This document shows, one piece after another, positions 45,184 to 53,883 of a DNA stretch of 64,000 nt. The translations under genes and the position numbers were made by a program. The notes below the pieces were generated by a model. It made no database searches. It saw only the letters and a list, made by a program, of their open reading frames with translations, and was not told the DNA's origin. The DNA comes from Belnapia mucosa. Lineage in GTDB: Bacteria > Pseudomonadota > Alphaproteobacteria > Acetobacterales > Acetobacteraceae. Position 1 is the stretch's first letter; the number at the start of each line of letters is the position of its first letter. The stretch is taken from contig NZ_JAEUXJ010000001.1 of assembly GCF_016775475.1 (NCBI RefSeq), positions 682,001 to 746,000 of the forward strand. Reading direction: 5' to 3'.

Positions 45184-45588
45184 TCAGCCGGGTTCCGGCC
45201 AACCAGGGCGGTCGAAGCGCTGGATCTCCAACAGGTAGCCCGCCGGGTCGCGGAAGAAGAAATGCGTGATGCCGGTCGTCGCATCCTGGGCCGGCGGCGC
45301 CTCGATCGGGACCCCGGCGGCGGCGAGATGCGCATGCCAGGCGGCAACCTCCGGCGTCACCAAGGTGAGGATGACGCCGCCCTCATGCCTTGGATGACGC
45401 GCCTCGCGCGGGCCGCGGGCCTGCACGACACCGAGAAAAGCGCGGCTGCCGCCGGTGGCAAAGATGGCAGCGAAGCCCTGGTCCTGGACCAGCGTCAGGC
45501 CGAGCACCTCGCCATAGAAATGCCGGCAGGCGGCCGGGTCCTCAGCATAGAGGAAGGTGATCTGCTGCTCGAAGGGGGGAGGGGGCAT
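45184..45588 (-). CDS. VOC-family (glyoxalase/dioxygenase superfamily) small protein
   Basis: 134-residue single VOC domain: ITFLYAEDPAACRHFYGEVL, GSRAFLGVV, GGVILTLVTPEVAAWHAHLA and ITHFFFRDPAGYLLEIQRF. The metal-ligand Glu in LLEIQ is kept, but the first-strand His typical of glyoxalase I is not obvious (ITFLYAED). Substrate unknown; such proteins include antibiotic-binding and isomerase members. Stands between the lipoprotein and antiporter genes on the same strand. Confidence 0.82.
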   Translation of the reverse strand: MPPPPFEQQITFLYAEDPAACRHFYGEVLGLTLVQDQGFAAIFATGGSRAFLGVVQARGPREARHPRHEGGVILTLVTPEVAAWHAHLAAAGVPIEAPPAQDATTGITHFFFRDPAGYLLEIQRFDRPGWPEPG

Positions 45589-45636
45589 TGTCGCCGGAGG
45601 CTACCGCAGCCGCCTGCCTAGCGCGAGGCTCCGCCC

Positions 45637-47178
45637 CTATTCGGCCGGCGCCACGGCCTGGCGGCGCCGCTCATCCTCCCGCTTCTGCGCCTCGGTCCGC
45701 TCGTCACCGAGCACCTGACGGATCCGGATCTCCTCCAGGTCCAGCTCCTGCTCCAGCTTTACCAACCCTTCCTCCTGCAGCAGCCCGGCGCTGTAGTGGT
45801 TGAAGAGCTGCTGCCGCGCCGTATCCAGCGCGGCGAGGCGGATGCGGCGCCGGGCGGCGCGCTCGGCGGCGGCAGCGCCCTGATTGGTCACGGTGCGTTG
45901 CAGATGCCCCGCCCGGTCGCGGAATTCATGGACGAGATCGGCCGCGATCGCGCCCTCCAGCGGGTCCTCCATCCGCCGCTCGATCTCGGCCAGCGCCGCG
46001 GCGGCAATCAGCCTGCGGCCCTCGGCCTCCTCCGGGTCGACGCCGTCGGGATGTCGGGGCCGCGCCACGCCGAGCTGGCGGATCACCCATTCCAGCGTCG
46101 TCCCCTGCACCACCAGCGTCGCCAGGATCGCGGTGAATGCCAGGAAGACGATGAGGTCGCGGCCGGGGAAGTCCTCCGGCAGGGCGAGGGCAGCGGCGAG
46201 GCTCACCACCCCGCGCATGCCGGCCCATGCGACGACGGCCGTCTGACCGAGGGGCGGCATCGGGTCGTGCCGCTGCACGATGGGCAGGCGCCGCGGCAGC
46301 CAGGTCGCCGGAAAGACCCAGAGGAAGCGCGAGAGGATCAGCGTCGCCGCGATGCCAAGGGCGAGGCCGGCAAGTTCCAGGGCGCCGCGTCCGGCGAGCC
46401 GGCCGAGGATGTTGTGTAGCTGCAGGCCGATCAGCAGGAAAACGAGGCTGTTCAGGATGAATTCCACGAAGCGCCAGACCGCCGCCGCATTCAGCCGCGC
46501 GCTGTAGGTGAAGACGGTGTGCTGCGCCCGGCCGAAGAGCAGCCCGGTGGTGACCACCGCCATGACGCCGGAGACATGCAGCGCCTCCCCCGCCAGGTAG
46601 GAGGCATAGGCGGCGAGGAAGCCCGTGGTCGTCTCCAGCATGATGTCCTTGAGCCGCACCAGCACCCAGAGTGCTGCCCGCCCGACCGCCCAGCCAACCG
46701 CGATGCCGCCGAGCCCGAGCAGGAGGAAGCTCGTCACGCCATCCCCCGCAGCGATGCCACCACTCGCCAGCGCCGCCGCAACGGCGAGCTTGTAGAGCAC
46801 CAGGGCGGAGGCATCGTTGATGAGGCTCTCGCCTTCCAGCACCGCGACCACCCGCCGCGGCAGGCGAAGCCGCTGCAGCACCGCCGAGGCCGCCACCGCA
46901 TCCGGCGGCGCCACGATGGCACCGAGCGCGAGCGCCGCCATCCAGGGCAGTTCGGGCAGCAGCCAGCGCGCGACGAGGGCGATACAGAAGGCGGTGAAGA
47001 TCACCGCGCCCAGTGCCAGCAGCAGGATCGCCCGGATATTGCTGCGGAAGGCGCGCCAATCCGTGCGGTAGGCGCTGAGCTGGAGCAGCGGCGGGAGAAA
47101 GAAGGCGAGCGCCAGCTCGGGATCCAGCGGCACATCGGGCAGGCCGGGCAGCAGTGCCAGCACCATGCCGCCGAGCAC
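45637..47178 (-). CDS. Na+/H+ antiporter (CPA1 family), main open frame, 5' frameshifted
   Basis: 513 residues from GTG 47178. CPA1 exchanger features: ELALAFFLPPLLQLSAYRTD, LGAIVAPPDAVAASAVLQRL, the transport-site motif EGESLINDASALVLYKLA, VTTGLLFGRAQHT, AWAGMRGVVSLAAALALP, then a cytosolic helical tail (about 400-513) rich in charged residues. Upstream of 47178 the true N-terminus continues in another frame (47195-47275), so the gene as read lacks about its first 30 residues, including most of helix 1. It is either a real frameshift or a sequencing error; the rest looks intact. Confidence 0.82.
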   Translation of the reverse strand: MLGGMVLALLPGLPDVPLDPELALAFFLPPLLQLSAYRTDWRAFRSNIRAILLLALGAVIFTAFCIALVARWLLPELPWMAALALGAIVAPPDAVAASAVLQRLRLPRRVVAVLEGESLINDASALVLYKLAVAAALASGGIAAGDGVTSFLLLGLGGIAVGWAVGRAALWVLVRLKDIMLETTTGFLAAYASYLAGEALHVSGVMAVVTTGLLFGRAQHTVFTYSARLNAAAVWRFVEFILNSLVFLLIGLQLHNILGRLAGRGALELAGLALGIAATLILSRFLWVFPATWLPRRLPIVQRHDPMPPLGQTAVVAWAGMRGVVSLAAALALPEDFPGRDLIVFLAFTAILATLVVQGTTLEWVIRQLGVARPRHPDGVDPEEAEGRRLIAAAALAEIERRMEDPLEGAIAADLVHEFRDRAGHLQRTVTNQGAAAAERAARRRIRLAALDTARQQLFNHYSAGLLQEEGLVKLEQELDLEEIRIRQVLGDERTEAQKREDERRRQAVAPAE

Positions 47179-47194
47179 GAGGATGACCGCATAG

Positions 47195-47275
47195 GGGTAG
47201 TCCGAGCCGGCGCGCGATCAGCGCGAGGCCGATGCATGCCGCCAGCAGGACCAGGATGGTTTCGACAATGGCCAT
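47195..47275 (-). pseudogene. Detached N-terminus of the Na+/H+ antiporter
   Basis: Reading from ATG 47275, the first 27 codons give MAIVETILVLLAACIGLAL then IARRLGLP, a normal antiporter first helix. The frame then turns to nonsense, while the expected YPYAVILVLGG continues one base out of phase (GACTACCCCTATGCG around 47192-47203). Restoring one frame at that point would rebuild a full-length protein of about 545 residues. Confidence 0.7.
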
Positions 47276-47333
47276 GCCCGCTTCTAGCCGCCGGCATGGC
47301 CCGGTTACGAGTGGCCGCGTTCCAGACGCAGCC

Positions 47334-47648
47334 TCAGGCGGTCAGGGTCTGGATCGGCTCGAACCCCTCGAATTCCGGATGGCCGAGATAGAGCGGCCGG
47401 GTGCCGCCGGCATTCCGATGTGCCATGCGGAAAGCCTCCGATCTGGTCCATGCCTCGAAATCCTCGCGGCTCGCCCAGATGGTATGCGAGGCATAGAGGG
47501 CATGGTCGTCCTTGCGCGGCCCGCGCAGCAGGCGGAATTCCACGAAGCCCGGCACGGTCCGCAGCTGCGAATCGCGGGAAAGCCAGAGCTCCTCGAATTC
47601 CGCCTCGGCACCGGGCAGGACGCGGAAGCGGTTCATGGCGATGAACAT
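47334..47648 (-). CDS. IsdG-like antibiotic-biosynthesis-monooxygenase-domain protein
   Basis: 104-residue ABM-fold protein. It starts MFIAMNRFRVLPGAEAEFEE and carries Asn6, Trp67 (EAWTRS) and His77 (RMAHRNAGG), the spacing of the heme-degrading IsdG/IsdI catalytic triad. Such enzymes open heme to release iron without classical heme oxygenase fold. AGGGGA precedes the ATG; 12 bp separate it from the SDR gene upstream. A non-heme quinol monooxygenase role is the alternative. Confidence 0.8.
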   Translation of the reverse strand: MFIAMNRFRVLPGAEAEFEELWLSRDSQLRTVPGFVEFRLLRGPRKDDHALYASHTIWASREDFEAWTRSEAFRMAHRNAGGTRPLYLGHPEFEGFEPIQTLTA

Positions 47649-47660
47649 GGGCGATGTCCC

Positions 47661-48419
47661 CTAATGGCTGAAGCGGCGGGTGCCGCCATCGACATGGATC
47701 ACCTGGCCGGTGATGTAGCGGGCAAGCGGCGAGGCAAGGAAGACCGCCAGCACCGCCAGATCCTCAGGCTGGCCGATATAGCCGGCCGGCACCTCGCGTT
47801 CGGCCCAGGCGCGGCGGCTCTCCTCGGTCGGCATGACGCGGAGATCGATCTGCTCCGAGTGGATGCGACCGGGCGGGATGGAGTTCACCGTGATCCCGTC
47901 GCGGCCGAGCTGGCGGGAGAGCGCCTTGGCCCAGATATGGACGGCGCCATTCGGGGCATTGGCGGCGTTCACGTTGTGCGGCTCGTCCTGGCCGGTCAGG
48001 TTGATGATGCGGCCGAAGCCTTGGGCCTGCATGGCCGGGACCAGCGCATGAGCCAGCCGGCGGCCCGCATGGAAATTCAGCTCCATCGCTTCCTGCCAGA
48101 CCTCCTCGGCGCCGAGCTCCCCGGGCGGCTGCGGCCGGCTGCCGCCGGCATTGTTGACCAGGATGTCGCAGCGGCCGAAGCGGCCCAGCACCGCATCGCG
48201 GATGCGCGGGGCGGCGGCCGGGTCGGTGATGTCCTCGGCGATGATCAGCGGCTCGGCACTGGTGGGCAATTCCGCGGCCAGGCTCTCCAGCAGGGGGCGG
48301 CGGCGGGCGAGGATGGCCATGCGGCAGCCCTCGGCCGCCAGCATGGAGGCGATGCAGCGGCCGAGCCCGGCAGAGGCGCCGGTGACGAGGGCGACCTTGC
48401 CGGCCAATTGCAGATCCAT
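47661..48419 (-). CDS. SDR-family protein with altered active site
   Basis: 252 residues. The cofactor half is classical (VALVTGASAGLGRCIASML, DILVNNAGGSRPQ) and the C-terminus keeps YITGQVIHVDGG. At the catalytic YxxxK position the alignment gives Ala153 and Asn157 (NAANAPNGAVHIWAKAL) after NLTGQDEPH, so both catalytic residues seem missing although IPPGRI and the helix register are kept. Either a non-catalytic NAD(P)-binding protein or a variant mechanism. Co-transcribed with the IsdG-like gene. Confidence 0.85.
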   Translation of the reverse strand: MDLQLAGKVALVTGASAGLGRCIASMLAAEGCRMAILARRRPLLESLAAELPTSAEPLIIAEDITDPAAAPRIRDAVLGRFGRCDILVNNAGGSRPQPPGELGAEEVWQEAMELNFHAGRRLAHALVPAMQAQGFGRIINLTGQDEPHNVNAANAPNGAVHIWAKALSRQLGRDGITVNSIPPGRIHSEQIDLRVMPTEESRRAWAEREVPAGYIGQPEDLAVLAVFLASPLARYITGQVIHVDGGTRRFSH

Positions 48420-48466
48420 GATGCGACCCCCTGGCTGATCCGCCCCAGCCTGCGGCGCGGGCGGGC

Positions 48467-48502
48467 AAAAGAAAAGCCGCCCCGGCGGGACCGGGGCGGC
48501 TT
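48467..48502 (-). terminator. Intrinsic terminator of the tctCBA operon
   Basis: A 12-bp perfect stem (48474-48485 with 48491-48502) with a 5-base loop. Read in the minus direction it is followed by TTTTCTTTT, an ideal release tract, 24 bases past the tctA stop. It also isolates the SDR gene that starts at 48419. Confidence 0.85.
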
Positions 48503-48525
48503 CCTTCAGGACAGGGCGGGGAGGA

Positions 48526-50025
48526 TCAGCCGCTGAGCGCGGCTTCCTTCCCCTTCCGCAGGTTGGGCAGCATCATCGCCAGCAGGGCGATGGCGCCGAT
48601 CGCCAGCATGCTGGCGCTGATCGGCCGTTGCAGGAAGACCATCACGTCGCCGCGCGAGAGCAGCATGGCGCGGCGGAGGTGCTCCTCCATCATCGGGCCG
48701 AGCACGAAGCCGATCAGCAGCGGAGCCGGCTCCATCTTCAGCTTGTTGCACATATAGCCGAAGATCGCGAACAGAACCGTCATGTAGACGTCGAAGACGT
48801 TGTTGTTCAGCGAGTAGACGCCGATGCAGCAGAACACCAGGATCGACGGATAGAGGAACTTGTAGGGCACCTGCAGCAGCTTCACCCACATGCCGATCAT
48901 CGGCAGGTTGATGACCAGCAGCATCACGTTGCCGATCCACATGGAGGCGATGAGGCCCCAGAACAGGTCCGGCTGCGCCTCCACCATGCGGGGGCCCGGC
49001 TGGATGCCCTGGATGATCAGCGCGCCGACCATCAGCGCCATCACGGCATTGGCCGGGATGCCGAGGGTGAGCAGCGGGATGAAGCTGGTCTGCGCCGCGG
49101 CGTTGTTGGCCGCTTCCGGCCCCGCCACGCCCTCGATCGCGCCCTGGCCGAACAAGTGCCGGCCCTTCGAGATCTTCCGCTCCATCATGTAAGCGCCGAA
49201 GGAGGCGAGGGAGGCGCCACCGCCCGGCAGGATGCCGAGCACCGAGCCGACCAGCGTGCCACGCAGCACCGAGGGCGTCGCCCGCTTCCACTCCTCCTTG
49301 GTGAGGAAGAGGCTGCCGACCTCGGTCTTCAGCACCTCGCGGGCTTCCGGCCGCTCGAGGTTCAGGATGATCTCGGCAATGCCGAACATGCCCATGGCGA
49401 CCGAGACGAAGCCGATGCCGTCGGACAGTTCGGGGATGCCGAAGGTGAAGCGCTGCTGGCCGGTCTGCACATCGGTGCCGACCAGGCCGAGCGCCACGCC
49501 GAGCACCACCATGGCGACCGATTTCAGCACGGAGCCCTGTGCCAGCACCGCCGAGATGATCAGGCCGAGCAGCATCAGCGAGAAGTAGTCGGCCGGGCCG
49601 AAGGACAGCGCAATGCTGGTCAGCAGCGGGCCGGAGGCGGCGACGACGACCGTTGCGACCGTGCCGGCGAAGAAGGAGCCGAGGGCCGAGGTGGCGAGCG
49701 CCGCGCCGGCCCGGCCGTTGCGGGCCATCTTGTAGCCTTCGAGCGTGGTCACCACCGAGCTGATCTCGCCCGGCAGGTTCAGCAGGATGGCCGTGGTGGA
49801 GCCGCCATACTGCGCGCCGTAATAGATGCCGGCGAGCATGATGATGGCCGTTGTCGCCGGCTGGCCGAAGGTGATCGGCAGCAGCAGCGAGATGGTGGCG
49901 ACCGGCCCGATGCCCGGCAACACGCCGATGGCGGTACCGATCAATGCGCCGATCAGCGCGAAGAGCAGGTTCTGCAGGCTGAACGCGACGGCGAAGCCGT
50001 GCGCCAGGTTGCCGATGAGGTCCAT
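48526..50025 (-). CDS. tctA: Tripartite tricarboxylate transporter large permease TctA
   Basis: 499-residue membrane protein with about 11-12 helices and the two conserved family loops: GVLPGIGPVATISLLLPIT and, in the second half, GSVLGILPGGGASLASFGAY, plus GIYYGAQYGGSTTAILLNLP and LTLGIPANAVMALMVGALII. It is the cation-coupled carboxylate channel. Last gene of tctC-tctB-tctA, 31 bp after tctB, and the only TctA in the window for seven receptors. Confidence 0.95.
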   Translation of the reverse strand: MDLIGNLAHGFAVAFSLQNLLFALIGALIGTAIGVLPGIGPVATISLLLPITFGQPATTAIIMLAGIYYGAQYGGSTTAILLNLPGEISSVVTTLEGYKMARNGRAGAALATSALGSFFAGTVATVVVAASGPLLTSIALSFGPADYFSLMLLGLIISAVLAQGSVLKSVAMVVLGVALGLVGTDVQTGQQRFTFGIPELSDGIGFVSVAMGMFGIAEIILNLERPEAREVLKTEVGSLFLTKEEWKRATPSVLRGTLVGSVLGILPGGGASLASFGAYMMERKISKGRHLFGQGAIEGVAGPEAANNAAAQTSFIPLLTLGIPANAVMALMVGALIIQGIQPGPRMVEAQPDLFWGLIASMWIGNVMLLVINLPMIGMWVKLLQVPYKFLYPSILVFCCIGVYSLNNNVFDVYMTVLFAIFGYMCNKLKMEPAPLLIGFVLGPMMEEHLRRAMLLSRGDVMVFLQRPISASMLAIGAIALLAMMLPNLRKGKEAALSG

Positions 50026-50056
50026 GGCAGGTGCGTTTCCCTATCCCGGCGTCGGG

Positions 50057-50662
50057 TCAGTATTGCATCGGCCAGACGGCCACGCGGATGTCGAGCTGCT
50101 TGATGAAGATCCACCAGCACAGCGCCAGCAGGAAGACCAGCAAACCCAGCACGCCCAGCGGCTGGCGCCGGTGCTGCGGTTCGGCCATGGCGGAGATGAT
50201 GATGGTTGCGGTCAGGGCCAGCATCAGCCCGCCCTTTTCGAGCAGGAGGCCGAATATGCACATGGCGGCGCAGATGAAGCCGAGCAGCCGCCATCCCTTG
50301 GAGACGCAGATGACGAGGAAGCCGGCCAGCATCCCGAGCCCGATGGCGTTGTAGGTGCCAGTGAAGAACTCGCCGAACATCGGCGCGATCTGCCAGACAA
50401 CCGTGCCGACCGCGACCGAGACGACAAGCATCCCGGCATCGATCCCGGTCCAGCGCTCCAGCGGATCCGGGCCATTAAACAGGCCGAGGACGAGGACGAG
50501 CGCGCCGAGGCCGAGCTGGATCCAGAATACCAGCATAGGCATGTAACCCGGTCCCATGCGACGCGCGGTACCGAGGGCGTGGTCCGCGTTCAGCCAGAGG
50601 CCGACTGCGGCAAGCAGGATAAGGAAGACGCCCGAGGCGACATCCTTGGCATTGATCTTCAT
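50057..50662 (-). CDS. tctB: Tripartite tricarboxylate transporter small permease TctB
   Basis: 201 residues with four to five hydrophobic segments: KDVASGVFLILLAAVGLWL, then ARRMGPGYMPMLVFWIQLGL (the RMGPGYFP pattern of TctB), LVICVSKGWRLLGF and LGLLVFLLALCWWIFI. It is the small membrane subunit that partners TctA. The ATG at 50662 follows AAAGGGCG; a stem-loop lies 26 bases further upstream. Confidence 0.92.
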   Translation of the reverse strand: MKINAKDVASGVFLILLAAVGLWLNADHALGTARRMGPGYMPMLVFWIQLGLGALVLVLGLFNGPDPLERWTGIDAGMLVVSVAVGTVVWQIAPMFGEFFTGTYNAIGLGMLAGFLVICVSKGWRLLGFICAAMCIFGLLLEKGGLMLALTATIIISAMAEPQHRRQPLGVLGLLVFLLALCWWIFIKQLDIRVAVWPMQY

Positions 50663-50688
50663 GCGGCGCCCTTTCTCGGCTCCCGTCC

Positions 50689-50710
50689 GGCTACGGTTCG
50701 GACCGCAGCC
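50689..50710 (-). other. Stem-loop between tctC and tctB
   Basis: In the minus-strand RNA, GGCUGCGGU and ACCGUAGCC pair over nine positions (one G-U) around the loop CCGA. Hairpins after a receptor gene often stabilise its upstream mRNA so that the receptor is made in excess over the permease; that role is inferred. The remaining bases of this 135-bp spacer show no gene. Confidence 0.4.
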
Positions 50711-50797
50711 TCTCCCAGTGGTAAGTCCCGCAACGACAACCCCACGGCGCGTCCCGGGTCAAGCCGGCACGCCGCGAAAACCTTGCGACCCGGCGCC

Positions 50798-51775
50798 CTA
50801 ATCGACCTGCGCGCCGGAGGCGGCGACGATCGGCGCCCAGCGCGCCACCTCCGCCATAACGAATTCATTGTATGCTCCCGGCGACATCATCCGGACGGTG
50901 CCGCCCAGTTCGGCGAAGCGGGCAGCCGTCGCCGGCTCGGCCAGGACCGACGCCACCGCCATGGCCAACCGCTCCACGATGGCCGGCGGCAATCCGGCCG
51001 GGCCGGAAATGCCGAACCATGAGGTGCTGACGAGATCGATGCCCTGCTCGCGGAAGGTCGGCACCTCCGGGAAGGCCGGGTGCCGCTTCGTGGAGGACAT
51101 AGCCACCGCGCGCACGCTGCCGGCGCGGATATGCCCGACGGCGGAGGGCAGGCTGTCCGACATCATCGGCACCACGCCGGCGATCACGTCCGTCATCGCC
51201 GGTCCGGCGCCGCGATAGGGGATGTGATGCACCCGCGCGCCGGTCGCCTCGGCGAATTGCACGATCAGGAGATGATTGGAGGAACCGGATCCGGAGGAGG
51301 CGATATCGATCCCCTCAGCCGTCCGGTGCGAGAGCTCCACGACCTGCGGCAAGCCTTCCGGCGCGAAGCGGGAATTGGCCGCGAAGACCGACGGATTCTC
51401 GACCACCAACGCCACATGGGTGAAGTCGCGCACCGCGTCGTAGCGCAGGCTGCGGTAGAGCGCGGGGGCGATTGCATGGCTGGCGATGTTCGACATCAGC
51501 AGCGTCAGCCCATCCGGCACCGCGGCCGCGACCTGGGCACTGGCAAGCGTCGCCCCGGCGCCCGGCCGGTTATCGACCAGGACGGGCTGGCCAAGCCGGG
51601 CCGCGAGCCCCGCCGCCACCAGCCGCGCGGTCAGATCCGTGGTGCCGCCCGGCGCATAGGGCACGACCAGGCGGATGGGCTGGGAAGGCCAGGATTGGGC
51701 GCGCGCAACCAGGGGCAGCGCCGCAAAGGCGGCACCGCCGGCGACCAGCGCGCGGCGCGGCAAGGTCCCGGACAT
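50798..51775 (-). CDS. tctC: Tripartite tricarboxylate transporter receptor TctC/Bug
   Basis: 325-residue receptor with signal LPRRALVAGGAAFAALPLVARA, IRLVVPYAPGGTTDLTAR, VLVDNRPGAGATLAS, VHHIPYRGAGPAMTD and AFPEVPTFREQGID. AGGGAGGAGA precedes the ATG at 51775. It is the cognate receptor of the TctAB permease encoded after it, and its promoter faces that of the five-gene catabolic operon across 150 bp, which suggests common control. Confidence 0.92.
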   Translation of the reverse strand: MSGTLPRRALVAGGAAFAALPLVARAQSWPSQPIRLVVPYAPGGTTDLTARLVAAGLAARLGQPVLVDNRPGAGATLASAQVAAAVPDGLTLLMSNIASHAIAPALYRSLRYDAVRDFTHVALVVENPSVFAANSRFAPEGLPQVVELSHRTAEGIDIASSGSGSSNHLLIVQFAEATGARVHHIPYRGAGPAMTDVIAGVVPMMSDSLPSAVGHIRAGSVRAVAMSSTKRHPAFPEVPTFREQGIDLVSTSWFGISGPAGLPPAIVERLAMAVASVLAEPATAARFAELGGTVRMMSPGAYNEFVMAEVARWAPIVAASGAQVD

Positions 51776-51925
51776 TCTCCTCCCTCATCGGGTTGGGGGA
51801 GCGTATCGCACGCCGCGCCAAGCATGGGCAAGCCAGGGGGCGGAGCCGGAGCCCGGCGCGGCTTGCGGCCCGGCGGGTTTGCCCCGATCCTCCGGCCCCG
51901 CAGACTGCAGCAGGAAGCCGCGACC

Positions 51926-53113
51926 ATGGCCGCATCGCCCCGCCACAACGACCCCGAGGCCCAGATCCGGGAGGCGACGGCGGCGATCGAGCCGAGGCTG
52001 GTCGAGATCCGGCGCGATATCCATGCCCATCCCGAACTCGCCTTCGAGGAGGTGCGGACCGCCGGCATCGTCGCCGCCGAGCTGGCGCGGATGGGGATCG
52101 CCCATCGCACCGGCATCGGCCGCACCGGCGTCGTCGGCGTGATCGAGGGCGGCCGGCCGGGCCCGACGCTCGCCATCCGCGCCGATATGGACGCGCTGCC
52201 GATCCATGAGATGACCGGCCTGCCCTTCGCCAGCACGGTGGACGGCAAGATGCATGCCTGCGGCCATGACATCCATACCACCACCCTGCTCGGCGCTGCC
52301 GAGGTGCTGAAGGACCTGGCGCCCCAGCTTGCCGGGCGCGTGGTCCTGGTCTTCCAGCCAGCCGAGGAGGCGCTGGGCGGCGCCGCCGCGATGGTGAAGG
52401 ATGGTGTGCTGGAAGGCGTCGATATGGCGCTCGGCTTCCACAACCACCCCGATATGCCAGCCGGGCAGTTCGGCTACTGCCGCGGCTCGACCCTCGCCGC
52501 CGCCGACCGCTTCGACCTCGTCATCCAGGGCAAGTCGGGCCATGCGGCGCATCCGGACAAGGCAGTCGATCCGATCGTCGCCGCCGGCGCCTTCATCGCC
52601 CAGGCCCAGACCGTGGTGAGCCGTGAGCTCGACCCGCTGATGCCGGGCGTCGTCACCATCGGCATGATCCATGGCGGCACCGCACCCAACATCATCCCGG
52701 AGACGGTGGAGCTGCGCGGCACCATCCGCACCCTGCACCATGCGGCACGCGATACCGCCGAGGCGGCGATGCGCCGCCTGGCCGCAGGGCTGGAGGCGAT
52801 GCACCGCGTGACCTGCACGCTGACCTATCGCCGCGGCGTGCCGCCGCTGGTCAATGCCGATAGCGTGCTCGATCCGGCCATCGCCGCGGTGCGCCGGCAA
52901 TTCGGCGATGTCGTGGTGGAAGGCCGCCCCAGCATGGGCGCCGAGGATTTCGCCGAGTTTGCCGAGCGGGTGCCCGCCTTCCAGCTCCGCATCGGCAGCG
53001 GCGCGCCGGGCCGGCACGACCACCTGCACAACGACCACTACCAGCCGGATGAGCGCTGCATCGGCCTCGGCGTCCAGGCGCTCAGCCGCATCGCGCTGGA
53101 CATGCTGGCGTGA
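51926..53113 (+). CDS. M20D amidohydrolase (hippurate hydrolase-like)
   Basis: 395 residues. Zinc-site motifs of the HipO/aminoacylase group: AIRADMDALPIHE, KMHACGHDIHTTTLLG (Cys and His ligands), VFQPAEEALGG (catalytic Glu), GFHNHPDMPAG and a late HNDHYQPDE. The lid domain holds GKSGHAAHPDKAVDP. It splits N-acyl amino acids or similar amides in the cytoplasm. ATG 51926 follows AGGA; the frame opens far upstream but only this start fits the family. First of five coupled genes. Confidence 0.92.
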   Translation: MAASPRHNDPEAQIREATAAIEPRLVEIRRDIHAHPELAFEEVRTAGIVAAELARMGIAHRTGIGRTGVVGVIEGGRPGPTLAIRADMDALPIHEMTGLPFASTVDGKMHACGHDIHTTTLLGAAEVLKDLAPQLAGRVVLVFQPAEEALGGAAAMVKDGVLEGVDMALGFHNHPDMPAGQFGYCRGSTLAAADRFDLVIQGKSGHAAHPDKAVDPIVAAGAFIAQAQTVVSRELDPLMPGVVTIGMIHGGTAPNIIPETVELRGTIRTLHHAARDTAEAAMRRLAAGLEAMHRVTCTLTYRRGVPPLVNADSVLDPAIAAVRRQFGDVVVEGRPSMGAEDFAEFAERVPAFQLRIGSGAPGRHDHLHNDHYQPDERCIGLGVQALSRIALDMLA

Positions 53114-53883
53114 CAAATCGGATAGCCGAGCTGACGGCACCCGAGGTCGCGGCGAGGCTGGGGCAGGGGGCCTGCGCCATCCTGCCCATGGGCAGCCTCG
53201 AGACCCATGGCCCGCAGGCGCCGATGGGCGACTACCTGCTGGCCGAGGCGCTGGCCGACCGCATCGCGGCCGACGCGAATGCCCTGGTCCTCCCCGCCAT
53301 CCCCTTCGGCGGCGAGGATTATTTCGGAATGGTCCCGGGCGGCATCGTCCTCACCCCCGGCCTGCTCCAGGCGGTGGTGGAGGAGGTCTGCGGCAACCTG
53401 ATCCGCACCGGTTGCAGGCGCATCCTGATCCTCAACGGCCATGCCGGCTCGATCGGCCCGGTCGATGCCGCGGCCCGCAGTTTGCGGCGGCGCCATGGCC
53501 TGCTGGTCCCGGCCATGCATCTCTGGCGCATCGCCGGCGCGCTGCATGCCGAGCTCGGCGGCAGCCCCGAGAGCTTCGGCCATGGCGGCGACCCGGTCTG
53601 GTCCGTTGCCCTGCATCTCCGCCCCGATCTCTGCCATCCGGCGGAGGCGCGGGCGCGGCAGTCGGTGCCGTCGGTCCTCGGACTGCCGGTTGCCAATTTC
53701 GGCACCGTCCGAGCTGCGGGGGTCGAGGTCTCGGTGCCGATGGAGGTGGAGGAGGTGGCGCCTGGCGGCGTCGCCTGCGCCGATAGCCGCCCCGGCTCGG
53801 CCGAGCACGGCGCCCGTATCACCGCCCGACTGGTCGAGGCCGGGATCGCCACCATCGCCGCCTTGAAGGGGGCCGCCCCATGA
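53110..53883 (+). CDS. Creatininase-family amidohydrolase
   Basis: 257 residues with the metal set PMGSLETHGPQAPMGDY (Glu31, His33, Asp41) and ILILNGHAGSIGPV (later His), as in creatininase and related cyclic-amide or peptide-amide hydrolases. GTG start at 53110 in the GTGA overlap with the M20 gene; no other start fits. The FGGEDYFG segment and the later VPSVLGLPVANFGTV differ from true creatininase, so the cyclic amide it opens is unknown. Confidence 0.88.
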   Translation: MTNRIAELTAPEVAARLGQGACAILPMGSLETHGPQAPMGDYLLAEALADRIAADANALVLPAIPFGGEDYFGMVPGGIVLTPGLLQAVVEEVCGNLIRTGCRRILILNGHAGSIGPVDAAARSLRRRHGLLVPAMHLWRIAGALHAELGGSPESFGHGGDPVWSVALHLRPDLCHPAEARARQSVPSVLGLPVANFGTVRAAGVEVSVPMEVEEVAPGGVACADSRPGSAEHGARITARLVEAGIATIAALKGAAP

